Origin: Sphingomonas populi
GTDB taxonomy: Bacteria; Pseudomonadota; Alphaproteobacteria; Sphingomonadales; Sphingomonadaceae
DNA length: 64,000 nucleotides
Assembly: GCF_004208535.1 (NCBI RefSeq)
Contig: NZ_SGIS01000013.1
Span: 1 to 64,000 of the forward strand
Direction of reading: 5' to 3'
Positions 24,722 to 32,156 of the stretch are shown piece after piece (the first letter of the stretch is position 1; the number at the start of each line of letters is the position of its first letter). Made by a program: the position numbers and the translations under genes. The notes under the pieces were generated by a model. The model ran no database searches. It was not told the origin of the DNA and saw only the letters and a list, made by a program, of their open reading frames with translations.

Positions 24722-25186
24722 TTGCCCAAGCTCGATCTCGATACAATCCCGCAGACCAACACAACGGGATATCCGCCGCAGTTCGCCGACGTCGTCGCCG
24801 GGCGCTGGTATCGCCGGCTCGCGCCGGTCGGCGGTCTCACCCACATGGGCGCGAGCCACGTTGTCCTGAAGCCGGGCGCGCAATCGTCGCAACGCCACTG
24901 GCATGATGGCGAGGACGAATTCGTCGTGATGCTGTCGGGTGAGGCGGTGCTGATCGACGATAGCGGCGAACATCCGATGCGCGCCGGCGATTGCGCGGCG
25001 TTTCCCGGCGGTGAGCGCAACGGGCATGTGCTGGTCAACCGTAGCGACACCGATTGCGTGTTCATCGCGGTCGGCGCCGGGCCGGATGAAGGCGGCGGCT
25101 ATTCGGACATCGACATGCTGTTCACCGCCGACGGGCGTTATACGACCAAGGACGGGGTGGAATATCCGTCGAAGCGGGCACGATAG
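24722..25186 (+). CDS. Cupin domain protein
   Basis: A 154-residue single-domain cupin. TTG at 24722 is chosen as start (MPKLDLDTIPQTNTTGYP) because GGGGAG lies six bases upstream and the frame has no ATG before residue 40. Cupin motif 1 is seen in SQRHWHDGEDEFVVMLSGE (two His, Glu), and motif 2 in DCAAFPGGERNGHVLVN (His). Conserved metal ligands suggest an intact metal site. The C-terminal GGGYSDIDMLFTADG is typical of small uncharacterised cupins of proteobacteria. No substrate is known. Confidence 0.82.
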   Translation: MPKLDLDTIPQTNTTGYPPQFADVVAGRWYRRLAPVGGLTHMGASHVVLKPGAQSSQRHWHDGEDEFVVMLSGEAVLIDDSGEHPMRAGDCAAFPGGERNGHVLVNRSDTDCVFIAVGAGPDEGGGYSDIDMLFTADGRYTTKDGVEYPSKRAR

Positions 25187-25204
25187 CGGCGTCCTTAACC
25201 CCTT

Positions 25205-25323
25205 CCGTTCGTGCCGAGCCCTTCGACTGGCTGGCAAGCCAGCCGCTCAGGATACACTTCAGCCCAAAGGGCCGAAGTCGAGGCACCTGCGCAATGTCCC
25301 TCGACTTCGCTCGGGACGAACGG
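25205..25323. repeat. Palindromic repeat, family 2 (copy B, enlarged)
   Basis: Left arm CCGTTCGTGCCGAGC at 25205-25219 and right arm CTCGACTTCGCTCGGGACG (then AACGG) ending at 25323 match family 2. The centre is longer than in the other copies and contains GGCTGGCAAGCCAGCC and GGGCCGAAGTCGAGGCAC, suggesting a partial duplication or nested insertion. It fills the convergent gap between the cupin and GST genes. Confidence 0.82.
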
Positions 25324-25331
25324 ACGAGGGA

Positions 25332-25994
25332 TCAGCCGACCGGCTGCTCGAACTTCTCGATCACCCATTCCTCTTCCTGCGCGGCGGCGATCCAGTCCTG
25401 CATGAAGGGGTGGTTGATGACCGCGTCCATATAGCTTGCCGCGAAGCGCGCGATCGGCAGGCTGTAGGTGACGATCCGCGTCACCACCGGCGCGTACATG
25501 ATGTCGGCCGCGCCGAACGCGCCGAACAGGAATTCCCCGTCGCCGCCGAAGCGCGCGCGCGCCTGTGCCCACAATTCCATGATCCGCGCGAGATCGGCGA
25601 GCACGTCGTCGTCTGGCCGCTGCGGCGGGAACACCTGGCGGATGTTCATGCTGTGCTTCTTGCGGAGCGCGGTGAAGCTCGAATGCATCTCCGCCGACAT
25701 CGACCGCGCCATCGCGCGCGCGGCGGGGTCGGCTGGCCAGAACAGGTCGCGGCTGGTCTGCTCGGCGAGATATTCGATGATGGCGAGGCTGTCCCACACC
25801 ACCGCGTCGCCGTCCCACAGAATCGGCACCTTGCCCGAGGAGGGCGCGAACTCGTCGCCCTCGCGCCGCCGGTCCCACTCGGCATCGTAGAGCGGCACAA
25901 CCACTTCTTCGAAGACGAGACCGGATTGCCGGGCGGCGAGCCAGCCGCGCAGGCTCCACGAGGAATAGGCCTTGTTGCCGATGATAAGCTTCAT
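25332..25994 (-). CDS. Glutathione S-transferase family protein
   Basis: A 220-residue protein with an N-terminal thioredoxin-like domain (MKLIIGNKAYSSWSLRGWLA, VPILWDGDAVVWDSLAIIEYL, where D-S binds the glutathione gamma-Glu) and an all-helical C-terminal domain. The SSWS stretch corresponds to the active-site Ser region of beta/zeta-like GSTs. The substrate cannot be told. It lies 32 bp downstream of engB and ends the rpmH-to-GST minus-strand run. Confidence 0.88.
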   Translation of the reverse strand: MKLIIGNKAYSSWSLRGWLAARQSGLVFEEVVVPLYDAEWDRRREGDEFAPSSGKVPILWDGDAVVWDSLAIIEYLAEQTSRDLFWPADPAARAMARSMSAEMHSSFTALRKKHSMNIRQVFPPQRPDDDVLADLARIMELWAQARARFGGDGEFLFGAFGAADIMYAPVVTRIVTYSLPIARFAASYMDAVINHPFMQDWIAAAQEEEWVIEKFEQPVG

Positions 25995-26026
25995 GGGGCG
26001 GGCTTAGCGGGCGGCGGGGGCGGGGT

Positions 26027-26686
26027 CTAGCCGATCGCCTCGATCACTGCGGCGCGCAGTTCCGCGATACCCAGGCCGGTTTCCGACGAGGTCGGCAGGA
26101 TTTCTGGATGTGCGGCCGGGCGCTTGCGGGCTTCGTCGGCGGTCGCGGTCATCACGTCGGCGAGTTCGGTGGGCTTGATCTTGTCGATCTTGGTCATGAC
26201 GAGACGGTAGCTGACCGCCGCCTTGTCGAGCATGTCGAGGATCTCGCGATCGACCTCCTTGATGCCGTGGCGCGCGTCGATCAGCACGAGCGCGCGCTTG
26301 AGCACGTCGCGCCCGCGCAGGAAATCGTTGACCAGGAAGCGCCACTTCTTGACGATATCCTTGGGCGCCTTGGCGAAGCCGTAGCCGGGCATATCGACCA
26401 GCCGGAATGCGAGCGGCGCGCCGACATCGAAGAAGTTCAGCTCCTGCGTCCGCCCCGGCGTGTTCGACGTGCGCGCCAGCGCATTGCGTCCGGCAAGCGC
26501 GTTGAGCAGCGACGATTTGCCGACGTTCGAGCGCCCCGCGAAGGCCACCTCGGGTACGACCGCGTCGGGAATGAACTCCAGCGAGGGCGCCGATTTGAGG
26601 AAGGCTACCGGACCGGCGAAGATTTTCCGCGCGGTCTCGATCGCTTCCGGGTCGAAGACCGGGGGTTCGATGGTGGGATCGGTCAT
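26027..26686 (-). CDS. engB: Ribosome biogenesis GTPase EngB/YsxC
   Basis: A 219-residue GTPase needed for 50S subunit maturation. Nucleotide motifs: GRSNVGKSSLLNAL (G1), TSNTPGRTQELNF (G2), LVDMPGYGFAK (G3), MTKIDKI (G4) and the SSETGLGI G5 region. ATG at 26686 overlaps the yidC stop as ATGA, so translation is coupled. EngB next to yidC and rnpA is a common alphaproteobacterial arrangement. Confidence 0.95.
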   Translation of the reverse strand: MTDPTIEPPVFDPEAIETARKIFAGPVAFLKSAPSLEFIPDAVVPEVAFAGRSNVGKSSLLNALAGRNALARTSNTPGRTQELNFFDVGAPLAFRLVDMPGYGFAKAPKDIVKKWRFLVNDFLRGRDVLKRALVLIDARHGIKEVDREILDMLDKAAVSYRLVMTKIDKIKPTELADVMTATADEARKRPAAHPEILPTSSETGLGIAELRAAVIEAIG

Positions 26687-28443
26687 TTCTTGGTCGGCAC
26701 CTTTAACTCGGGATGCCGCGCATAGAGCAGCCGCTGCTGGAGGATCGTCAGCGTGTTCGACGTGATCCAGTAGATCTGCAGGCCGACCGCGAACGGCGCC
26801 ATCACGAACATCAGCACCCACGGCATGATCGCGAAGACCTGCTTCTGCGCCTCGTCCATCGGCGCCGGGTTGAGCTTGAACTGGAAGTACATCGAAATGC
26901 CGAGCAGCACCGGCACGATGCCGATCGCGAGCATCGGCGGCAGATGCCACGGCAGATACCCGAACGCGTTGAGGATCGTGGCGGGATCAGGCGCGGACAG
27001 ATCGCGAATCCACAGCACGAACGGCTGGTGACGCATTTCGATCGTCAGCAGCAGTACCTTGTAGAGTGCGTAGAGGATCGGGATCTGCAGGAAGGTCGGC
27101 AGGCAGCCCGCGAGCGGGTTGACGCCTTCGGCCTTGTAGAGCGCCATCACCTCCTGCTGCGCGCGCGTCTTGTCGTCCTTGTAGCGTTCCTGCAGCGCCT
27201 TCATCTTCGGCTGGATCGCGCGCATCTTCGCCATCGAAGCGAACTGGCGCTGCGCGATCGGGAACAACAGGCCACGGATCGTCAGCGTCAGCGCGATGAT
27301 CGCGACGCCGAAATTGCCGATCACGCGGAACAGGAAATCGAGATATTTGAAGATCGGCTTTTCGACGACCTCGAACCAGCCCCAGTCGATCGCTTTGCCG
27401 AAGTGGCGGACGTTGAGCCGGTCCTCATAGCCGTCGAGCGTGTTGGTCTCCTTGGCGCCCGCGAACAGCTTTGCGGTCGTCACCAGCGCCTTGCCGGCGG
27501 GCACGACGCGCGGCTGGAGCGCGAAATCGGCCTGGAAATTGTCGCCGACGGCGGCGCGGAAGCCGCCGTGCATCGGCGCGCCCGAATCGGGGATCAGCGC
27601 CGCGAGCCAGTATTTGTCGCCGAAGCCGAACCAGCCGCCGCTCGAATCGAAGTAATTGTCGCCGGGCTTGCCGATGTTGCCGAGCAGGTTCTTGCCGATG
27701 AAGCTGGCTTCCTTGCCCTGCAAATTGGCATAGGTGATGTCATAGGTCGCGCCGTGATCGAACACGCCGATCGGGCCGACATGGTCGGTCCAGGTATCGG
27801 GATCGGGCGAGACGCCGGCGCGCGAGACGAGGCCATAGGGCCGGATCTTGATCGGCGCGGCCGTCGGGTTGGTGACGGTCTGGCGGACGGTGAACATGTA
27901 GCGATCGTCGACCGCGATACGCATCGCGAAGCGCTGGCCCTGCGGATTTGTCCACGCGAGCGTGACCGGCTGGGCAGGGGTGAGCACGGGGGCGCTGGCG
28001 GTGAACATCGTGTCCGCGCCCGGCGTCGTCACGCCGTCACCCGACCAGCCGAAACCGGCGAAATAGGCGTGCTCGGTGCCCGACGGCGAGAACAGGCGGA
28101 TTGACGGCGAATCCTTGGCGATGGTTTCCTTGTACTTGCTCAGCACGAGATCATCGATGCGGCCGCCCTTGAGACTGATCGAGCCTTGCAGGTTGCGCGT
28201 CTCGATGCGGACGCGCGGCGTCTCGCGCAGCACCTGCGCACGGTCGCGGACCTTCTGGGGCGAGGCGGCGGTGGGGCCGGCCGGGCCAGTCGAGGAGGCG
28301 ACCGCGACGGTCTTGCCGGCTTCGATCTTGGTCGCGGGCGGGTTGGCCGCGGGCAGATATTTGGAGGCGAAGAACTGCCAGCCGAACAGGATCAGCGCCG
28401 CGAACACCGCGAACAGGAGGAAATTTCTGCCTTCGTCTTTCAC
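26683..28443 (-). CDS. yidC: Membrane protein insertase YidC
   Basis: A 586-residue inner-membrane insertase of the YidC/Oxa1/Alb3 family. It has an N-terminal anchor (NFLLFAVFAALILFGWQFF), a large periplasmic beta-sandwich domain (about residues 60-340) and five further helices with the family signatures YKDDKTRAQQEVMALYKAEG and PLAGCLPTFLQIPILYALYK, ending near PFAVGLQIYWITSNTLTILQQ. Length is normal for a Gram-negative YidC. It follows yidD by about 40 bp and overlaps engB by 4 nt. Confidence 0.97.
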   Translation of the reverse strand: MKDEGRNFLLFAVFAALILFGWQFFASKYLPAANPPATKIEAGKTVAVASSTGPAGPTAASPQKVRDRAQVLRETPRVRIETRNLQGSISLKGGRIDDLVLSKYKETIAKDSPSIRLFSPSGTEHAYFAGFGWSGDGVTTPGADTMFTASAPVLTPAQPVTLAWTNPQGQRFAMRIAVDDRYMFTVRQTVTNPTAAPIKIRPYGLVSRAGVSPDPDTWTDHVGPIGVFDHGATYDITYANLQGKEASFIGKNLLGNIGKPGDNYFDSSGGWFGFGDKYWLAALIPDSGAPMHGGFRAAVGDNFQADFALQPRVVPAGKALVTTAKLFAGAKETNTLDGYEDRLNVRHFGKAIDWGWFEVVEKPIFKYLDFLFRVIGNFGVAIIALTLTIRGLLFPIAQRQFASMAKMRAIQPKMKALQERYKDDKTRAQQEVMALYKAEGVNPLAGCLPTFLQIPILYALYKVLLLTIEMRHQPFVLWIRDLSAPDPATILNAFGYLPWHLPPMLAIGIVPVLLGISMYFQFKLNPAPMDEAQKQVFAIMPWVLMFVMAPFAVGLQIYWITSNTLTILQQRLLYARHPELKVPTKK

Positions 28444-28485
28444 CTGGGAATCCCGTTCGTAGTTTCGTGGCGCCGCGTCACCGCT

Positions 28486-28698
28486 TTAGGGCACTGGATC
28501 GGGGCCGAAGCCGCCGAAGGGGTGGCACCGTCCGATCCGCTTCGCCGCCAGCCAGCCGCCTTTCACCGCGCCATAGCGGCGAAGCGCGGTGATTGCATAG
28601 GCGGAACAGGACGGCTGGAAGCGGCACGAGGATGGCAGCACCACCGAAGGGCCGATCTGCCATGCGCGCACCAGCAGGATGAGGAGGCGAGTCAGCAT
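28486..28698 (-). CDS. yidD: Membrane protein insertion efficiency factor YidD
   Basis: A 70-residue YidD protein. The sequence shows LLILLVRAWQIGPSVVLP, then the Cys-rich SSCRFQPSCSAYAITALRRY and the closing RIGRCHPFGGFGPDPVP, all diagnostic. It helps YidC-dependent insertion and sits between rnpA and yidC as usual. ATG at 28698 gives the standard length. An in-frame ATG at 28812 would extend the protein through the palindromic repeat and is rejected. Confidence 0.95.
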   Translation of the reverse strand: MLTRLLILLVRAWQIGPSVVLPSSCRFQPSCSAYAITALRRYGAVKGGWLAAKRIGRCHPFGGFGPDPVP

Positions 28699-28733
28699 GG
28701 CTTCGCGCCCTCGGGGGCACCGACTGTCAGCGC

Positions 28734-28843
28734 TTCTCCCCTCCCTGGAAGGGAGGGGCCGGGGGTGGGTTGGCCTGCGAGGAAACGGAGTGCGCGCCAC
28801 GAACCGACCCACCCCCAGCCCCTCCCTTCCAGGGAGGGGAGAA
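28734..28843. repeat. Palindromic two-arm repeat, family 3 (short copy)
   Basis: The left arm 28734-28773 and right arm 28804-28843 are 40 bp each and inverted, with only two mismatches. Each arm holds its own hairpin (CCCCTCCCTGGAAGGGAGGGG) plus an outer tail. The spacer is 30 bp. It lies in the 175-bp gap between rnpA and yidD. The same arms enclose a DUF559 gene at 31111-31560, so this looks like the non-autonomous form. Confidence 0.92.
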
Positions 28844-28873
28844 GGTGGAGGCGCGTGCGTAGGGAGCGGAGAA

Positions 28874-29200
28874 TCACCGCATCACCTTCGCCAGCGCCTT
28901 GGTCAGCTCACCGCGGAGCTGCGCGAAATCGCGCTCCACGCCGCCGTTTCGCCCGATCAGCACATGATCGGCGCCGCGCACGCCCGATTCGGGCAGCACG
29001 TCACGCGCGAGCGCCCGCAGCCGGCGTTTCATCCGGTTGCGGACCACCGCGTTGCCGATCTTCTTGGTGACGGTATAGCCGATCCGCATCGCCGGATCGC
29101 CATCATTGCGAGGCCGAACCAGCAGCACGAAGCCCGGCATCGGCGCGCGTTTGCCGGCGTTCGCCGCGAGGAAATCCGCGCGGCGCGCCAGAACGTAGAT
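28874..29200 (-). CDS. rnpA: Ribonuclease P protein component, non-canonical start
   Basis: This encodes the protein subunit of RNase P, which matures tRNA 5' ends. The RNR motif region IGNAVVRNRMKRRLRALARD, the N-terminal RADFLAANAGKRAPMPGFVL and the C-terminal ALAKVM are clear. No ATG, GTG or TTG precedes RADFL within reach. I place the start at ATC 29200-29198, overlapping the rpmH stop as TAATC where an ancestral TAATG is plausible, giving 108 residues. Alternatives are CTG at 29191, ATG at 29143 (loses conserved residues), or ATG at 29341, seven bases before the rpmH ATG, which would read through all of rpmH in another frame. Confidence 0.85.
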   Translation of the reverse strand: MYVLARRADFLAANAGKRAPMPGFVLLVRPRNDGDPAMRIGYTVTKKIGNAVVRNRMKRRLRALARDVLPESGVRGADHVLIGRNGGVERDFAQLRGELTKALAKVMR

Positions 29201-29334
29201 TACGCCGACAGCTTCTTGCGACCGCGCGCCCGACGCGCGCGAATCACGTTGCGGCCGCCCGGAGTCTCCATCCGTGCGCGGAAGCCGTGACGACGTGCCC
29301 GCACCAGATTGCTCGGCTGAAAGGTCCGCTTCAT
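29200..29334 (-). CDS. rpmH: Ribosomal protein bL34
   Basis: A 44-residue protein with the invariant bL34 sequence: [20 protein letters not shown], then [19 protein letters not shown] and KKLSA. AGGGA lies eight bases upstream of ATG. It heads the rpmH-rnpA-yidD-yidC-engB operon. A hairpin with a T-run lies in its leader at 29360-29384. Confidence 0.97.
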   Translation of the reverse strand: MKRTFQPSNLVRARRHGFRARMETPGGRNVIRARRARGRKKLSA

Positions 29335-29359
29335 GAGTCATTCCCTGATCGTCTGAATA

Positions 29360-29384
29360 GAAAAGGGCCGCCACAGGGACGGCC
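29360..29384 (-). terminator. Terminator-like hairpin in the rpmH leader
   Basis: On the minus strand GGCCGTC (from 29384) pairs with GGCGGCC (to 29366; one G-U wobble) around a 5-nt loop. CTTTTCTATT follows. It lies about 27 nt upstream of the rpmH ATG, inside the expected leader. It could attenuate rpmH expression. The opposite strand lacks a T-run, so it is unlikely to serve the plus strand. Confidence 0.55.
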
Positions 29385-29573
29385 TCGTAGCGCGTGCCCT
29401 TAGGCGGATGACCGTGCGAAGTCAATCGCGGGGATGGCGGACCGGGCAACATCTGCGGCGAAGATGGCTGCGGTGTTTTGTAAATACAAGACACCTTTAT
29501 CCAGCTCGTGACGCCGGGCTTCCCCAAACTTTACGGCGCCGCTAAGCCGTTGTCCAACCGGGGGGTTATACAG

Positions 29574-31082
29574 ATGGTCGCGAGCGTATCGACGGTGGCG
29601 TATCTCGGGCTCGAGGCGCGCGCGGTCGAGGTGCAGGTGCAGCTCATCCCCGGCCTGCCCGCCTTCAACGTCGTCGGCCTCGCCGACAAGGCGGTGGCGG
29701 AAAGCCGAGAGCGGGTGCGCGGCGCGATCGCCTCGATGGGGCTGGCGCTGCCGCCCAAGCGAATCGTCGTCAACATGTCGCCGGCCGATCTGCCCAAGGA
29801 GGGCTCGCATTTCGACCTGCCGATCGCATCGGCATTGCTCGGCGCGATGGGGGTGATCGATGCCGAGCAGCTCGGCGATTTCGTGGTGGTCGGCGAACTC
29901 GGCCTTGATGCGCGGATCGCGCCGTCGCCGGGCGTGCTGCTGGCGGCGCTGCACGCCTCGGCGGAGGGGAAGGGGCTGATCTGCCCGGCGTCGCAAGGCG
30001 CGGAGGCGGCGTGGGCAGGATCGGTCGGCGTGCTCGCCGCGCCCGACATCCTTTCGCTGGTGAACCACTTCAAGGGACACGGCCTGATCGGCGCGCCTGA
30101 GCCGGGCGAGGCGATCGATGTGGCGCACGGCCCCGATCTCAAACAGGTCAAGGGGCAGGAAACCGCCAAGCGCGCGCTCGAAATCGCGGCGGCGGGCGGG
30201 CACAATCTATTGATGGTCGGCCCGCCCGGCGCGGGCAAGTCGCTGATGGCGTCATGCCTGCCCGGCATCCTGCCCCCGCTCGACGCCGCCGAGGCGCTCG
30301 AAGTGTCGATGGTGGCGAGTGTCGCCGGCACGCTTGCGGGCGGGCGGTTGACCCGCTCCCGCCCATTCCGTGCGCCCCATCATTCCGCATCGATGGCTGC
30401 GCTGACCGGCGGCGGGCTGAAAGTGAAGCCGGGCGAGGTTAGCCTCGCGCATCTCGGCGTGCTGTTTCTCGACGAACTGCCCGAGTTCCAGCGCGCGGTG
30501 CTCGATTCGCTGCGCCAGCCGCTCGAAACCGGCACGGTCAGCGTCGCGCGCGCCAACGCGCACGTCACGTTTCCAGCGCGCGTGCAGTTGATCGCCGCGA
30601 TGAACCCGTGCCGCTGCGGGCATCTCGGCGACGCCGCGCTCGCCTGCTCGCGCGCGCCGAAATGCGCGGCGGACTATCAGGCCAAGGTGTCGGGGCCGCT
30701 GCTCGACCGAATCGACCTGCACGTCGAAGTGCAGGCGCTCTCCGCTGCGGATCTCGTCCTGCCGCCGCCGGCCGAAGGCTCGGCTGAGGTGCGCGCCCGT
30801 GTCGCGGCGGCGCGCGCTGTGCAGACCGCGCGCTATGCCGACCATCCGATCCGCACCAACGCCGAAGTCGATGGCGTGCTGCTCGACGCGGTGGCGACGC
30901 CCGACGAAGCGGGGCGGATGCTGCTCGCGCAAGCCTCCGAAGCGATGCGGCTATCGGCGCGCGGCTACACGCGCATCCTGCGTGTCGCGCGCACGATTGC
31001 CGATCTGGCTGGCAGCGAAGGCGTGGGGCGGCTGCATATCGCCGAGGCGCTCAGCTACCGGCGGCGCGCGCCAGTGTCGTAG
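29574..31082 (+). CDS. comM: YifB/ComM family Mg-chelatase-like AAA+ ATPase
   Basis: A 502-residue ATPase. ComM is a hexameric helicase that promotes branch migration during natural transformation. The N-terminal domain (AYLGLEARAVEVQVQLIPGL, FNVVGLADKAVAESRERV) is the ChlI-like fold. The ATPase core has Walker A MVGPPGAGKSLM, Walker B VLFLDELPEF, AMNPCRCGHLGD and the C-terminal GYTRILRVARTIADLAGSE. The start at 29574 is the family start. It is divergent from rpmH. Confidence 0.95.
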   Translation: MVASVSTVAYLGLEARAVEVQVQLIPGLPAFNVVGLADKAVAESRERVRGAIASMGLALPPKRIVVNMSPADLPKEGSHFDLPIASALLGAMGVIDAEQLGDFVVVGELGLDARIAPSPGVLLAALHASAEGKGLICPASQGAEAAWAGSVGVLAAPDILSLVNHFKGHGLIGAPEPGEAIDVAHGPDLKQVKGQETAKRALEIAAAGGHNLLMVGPPGAGKSLMASCLPGILPPLDAAEALEVSMVASVAGTLAGGRLTRSRPFRAPHHSASMAALTGGGLKVKPGEVSLAHLGVLFLDELPEFQRAVLDSLRQPLETGTVSVARANAHVTFPARVQLIAAMNPCRCGHLGDAALACSRAPKCAADYQAKVSGPLLDRIDLHVEVQALSAADLVLPPPAEGSAEVRARVAAARAVQTARYADHPIRTNAEVDGVLLDAVATPDEAGRMLLAQASEAMRLSARGYTRILRVARTIADLAGSEGVGRLHIAEALSYRRRAPVS

Positions 31083-31110
31083 CGGCTCACGCTCATCTTT
31101 GAACATTCTG

Positions 31111-31560
31111 CTCCCCTCCCTGGAAGGGAGGGGCCGGGGGTGGGTTGCTCTCGATAGCGTAGAACGGCATCCTCATGCGATGCCGAGAGTCGCGCCCCAC
31201 TTGACGGCAAACGCTCGCCTGTTGCGTAACGCCGCGACCGCAGAGGAACGCGCCTTGTGGTCACGTCTTCGCCATCTGCGCCCTCGCTTCACGCGGCAGC
31301 TTCCGATCGGCAGCTATATCATCGACTTTGCTTGCCGATCGATCAAATTGGCGGTCGAACTCGACGGCAGTCAGCACCTCGATGCAATCGCCTACGACGA
31401 TACGCGAACGCTGTTTCTCGAAAGCCTCGGCTGGCGGGTCTTGCGGTATTGGAACAGTGACGTTCGCGATAATGGCGATGGCGTGGCCGAGGCGATTATG
31501 GCGGTTGTCGCGCACCGTATCGGGCCAACCCACCCCCAACCCCTCCCTTTCAGGGAGGGG
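31111..31560. mobile_element. Candidate DUF559-carrying palindromic element (family 3 arms)
   Basis: Inverted arms of about 35 bp lie at 31111-31147 and 31526-31560 and match with three mismatches. They are the same arms as the short copy at 28734-28843 but here enclose 378 bp that hold a DUF559 nuclease-like gene. Each arm carries a CCCCTCCCT/AGGGAGGGG hairpin. The organisation resembles an autonomous element with its non-autonomous REPIN-like derivatives. Mobility is inferred. No target-site duplication is obvious. Confidence 0.55.
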
Positions 31561-31566
31561 CTTTGA
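31180..31566 (+). CDS. DUF559 endonuclease-like protein with repeat-encoded C-terminus
   Basis: A 128-residue protein of the DUF559 family, which has a Vsr/PD-(D/E)xK nuclease fold. Family cues: LTANARLLRNAATAEERALW, LRPRFTRQLPIGSYIIDFAC, then LAVELDGSQHLD (acidic catalytic residues) and LESLGWRVLRYWNSDV. The last 13 residues (THPQPLPFREGL) are encoded by the right arm of the flanking palindromic repeat. The start at 31180 follows the left arm by 32 bp. Cellular function is unknown, and a role in moving the repeats is a hypothesis. Confidence 0.82.
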   Translation: MPRVAPHLTANARLLRNAATAEERALWSRLRHLRPRFTRQLPIGSYIIDFACRSIKLAVELDGSQHLDAIAYDDTRTLFLESLGWRVLRYWNSDVRDNGDGVAEAIMAVVAHRIGPTHPQPLPFREGL

Positions 31567-31603
31567 CGGCGGCTTCCACAGGCCCAGTTGACGCGCTGGA
31601 ACC

Positions 31604-32068
31604 TCAGTGAGCCGGCGTAATCCCCACGATCTCGATCGCGTCAGCCTTCCCACCGAAATCGCACATCTCGCCGTCTTCCGCGCCGATCATCGCGCGGGCG
31701 AGCGGCGCGGAGAAGGCGATTCTGCCCGCCGCCGGATCGCTCTCGTCGAAGCCGACGATCTCGATTTCGCGGCTCGCTCCGCCCAGCGTGAACGCCACGC
31801 GCGTGCCGATCGCGACCGTCTCGCCGGTGGCCGGGGCGGCGACCTCGGCGGTGGTTTCGCGGGTCGACCAATAGCGCAGGTCGCGTTCGGCGAGCGTGCG
31901 GGCATCCTCCTCGGTCGCGGCGGCGACATCGCCGCGCAACTCCGCGATGCGGGTGCGGATCAGTGCCAGCCCGCGCGGGGTGACGAGATTGGGGCCGGGC
32001 GGGATCGGCAGCTCGAACCGGGGTTCCTTATGCTCCTCGTCGCTCTCGCGCCGGAATGCCACACTCAC
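31604..32068 (-). CDS. GreA/GreB family transcription elongation factor
   Basis: A 154-residue Gre-type protein: a short coiled-coil N-terminal part (TPRGLALIRTRIAELRGDVA, ATEEDARTLAERDLRYW) and a C-terminal FKBP-like domain (VAIGTRVAFTLGGASREIEI, AGRIAFSAPLARAMIG). Gre factors stimulate RNA cleavage in backtracked polymerase. GTG at 32068 (VSVAFRRESDEEHKEPRFE) is preferred over ATG at 32074 because AGGAG is then optimally spaced. It differs from canonical GreA by its charged N-terminal tail. Confidence 0.85.
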   Translation of the reverse strand: MSVAFRRESDEEHKEPRFELPIPPGPNLVTPRGLALIRTRIAELRGDVAAATEEDARTLAERDLRYWSTRETTAEVAAPATGETVAIGTRVAFTLGGASREIEIVGFDESDPAAGRIAFSAPLARAMIGAEDGEMCDFGGKADAIEIVGITPAH

Positions 32069-32156
32069 GCACATCTCTCCTGATCGTCAATCGACTCTTG
32101 TCGCGCATGTGTAACGGCGCGGCCAGAGGATTGTTGCGATCCGGGTCAAACCCGCG

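Noticed and set aside
28486..28812. Longer YidD starting at 28812
   Set aside because: The added N-terminus is translated from the palindromic repeat and lacks a ribosome-binding site. YidD proteins start at MLTRLLILL as here.
28874..29143. rnpA starting at ATG 29143
   Set aside because: This removes the conserved RADFLAANAGKRAP segment of the RNase P protein. It is kept only as an alternative.
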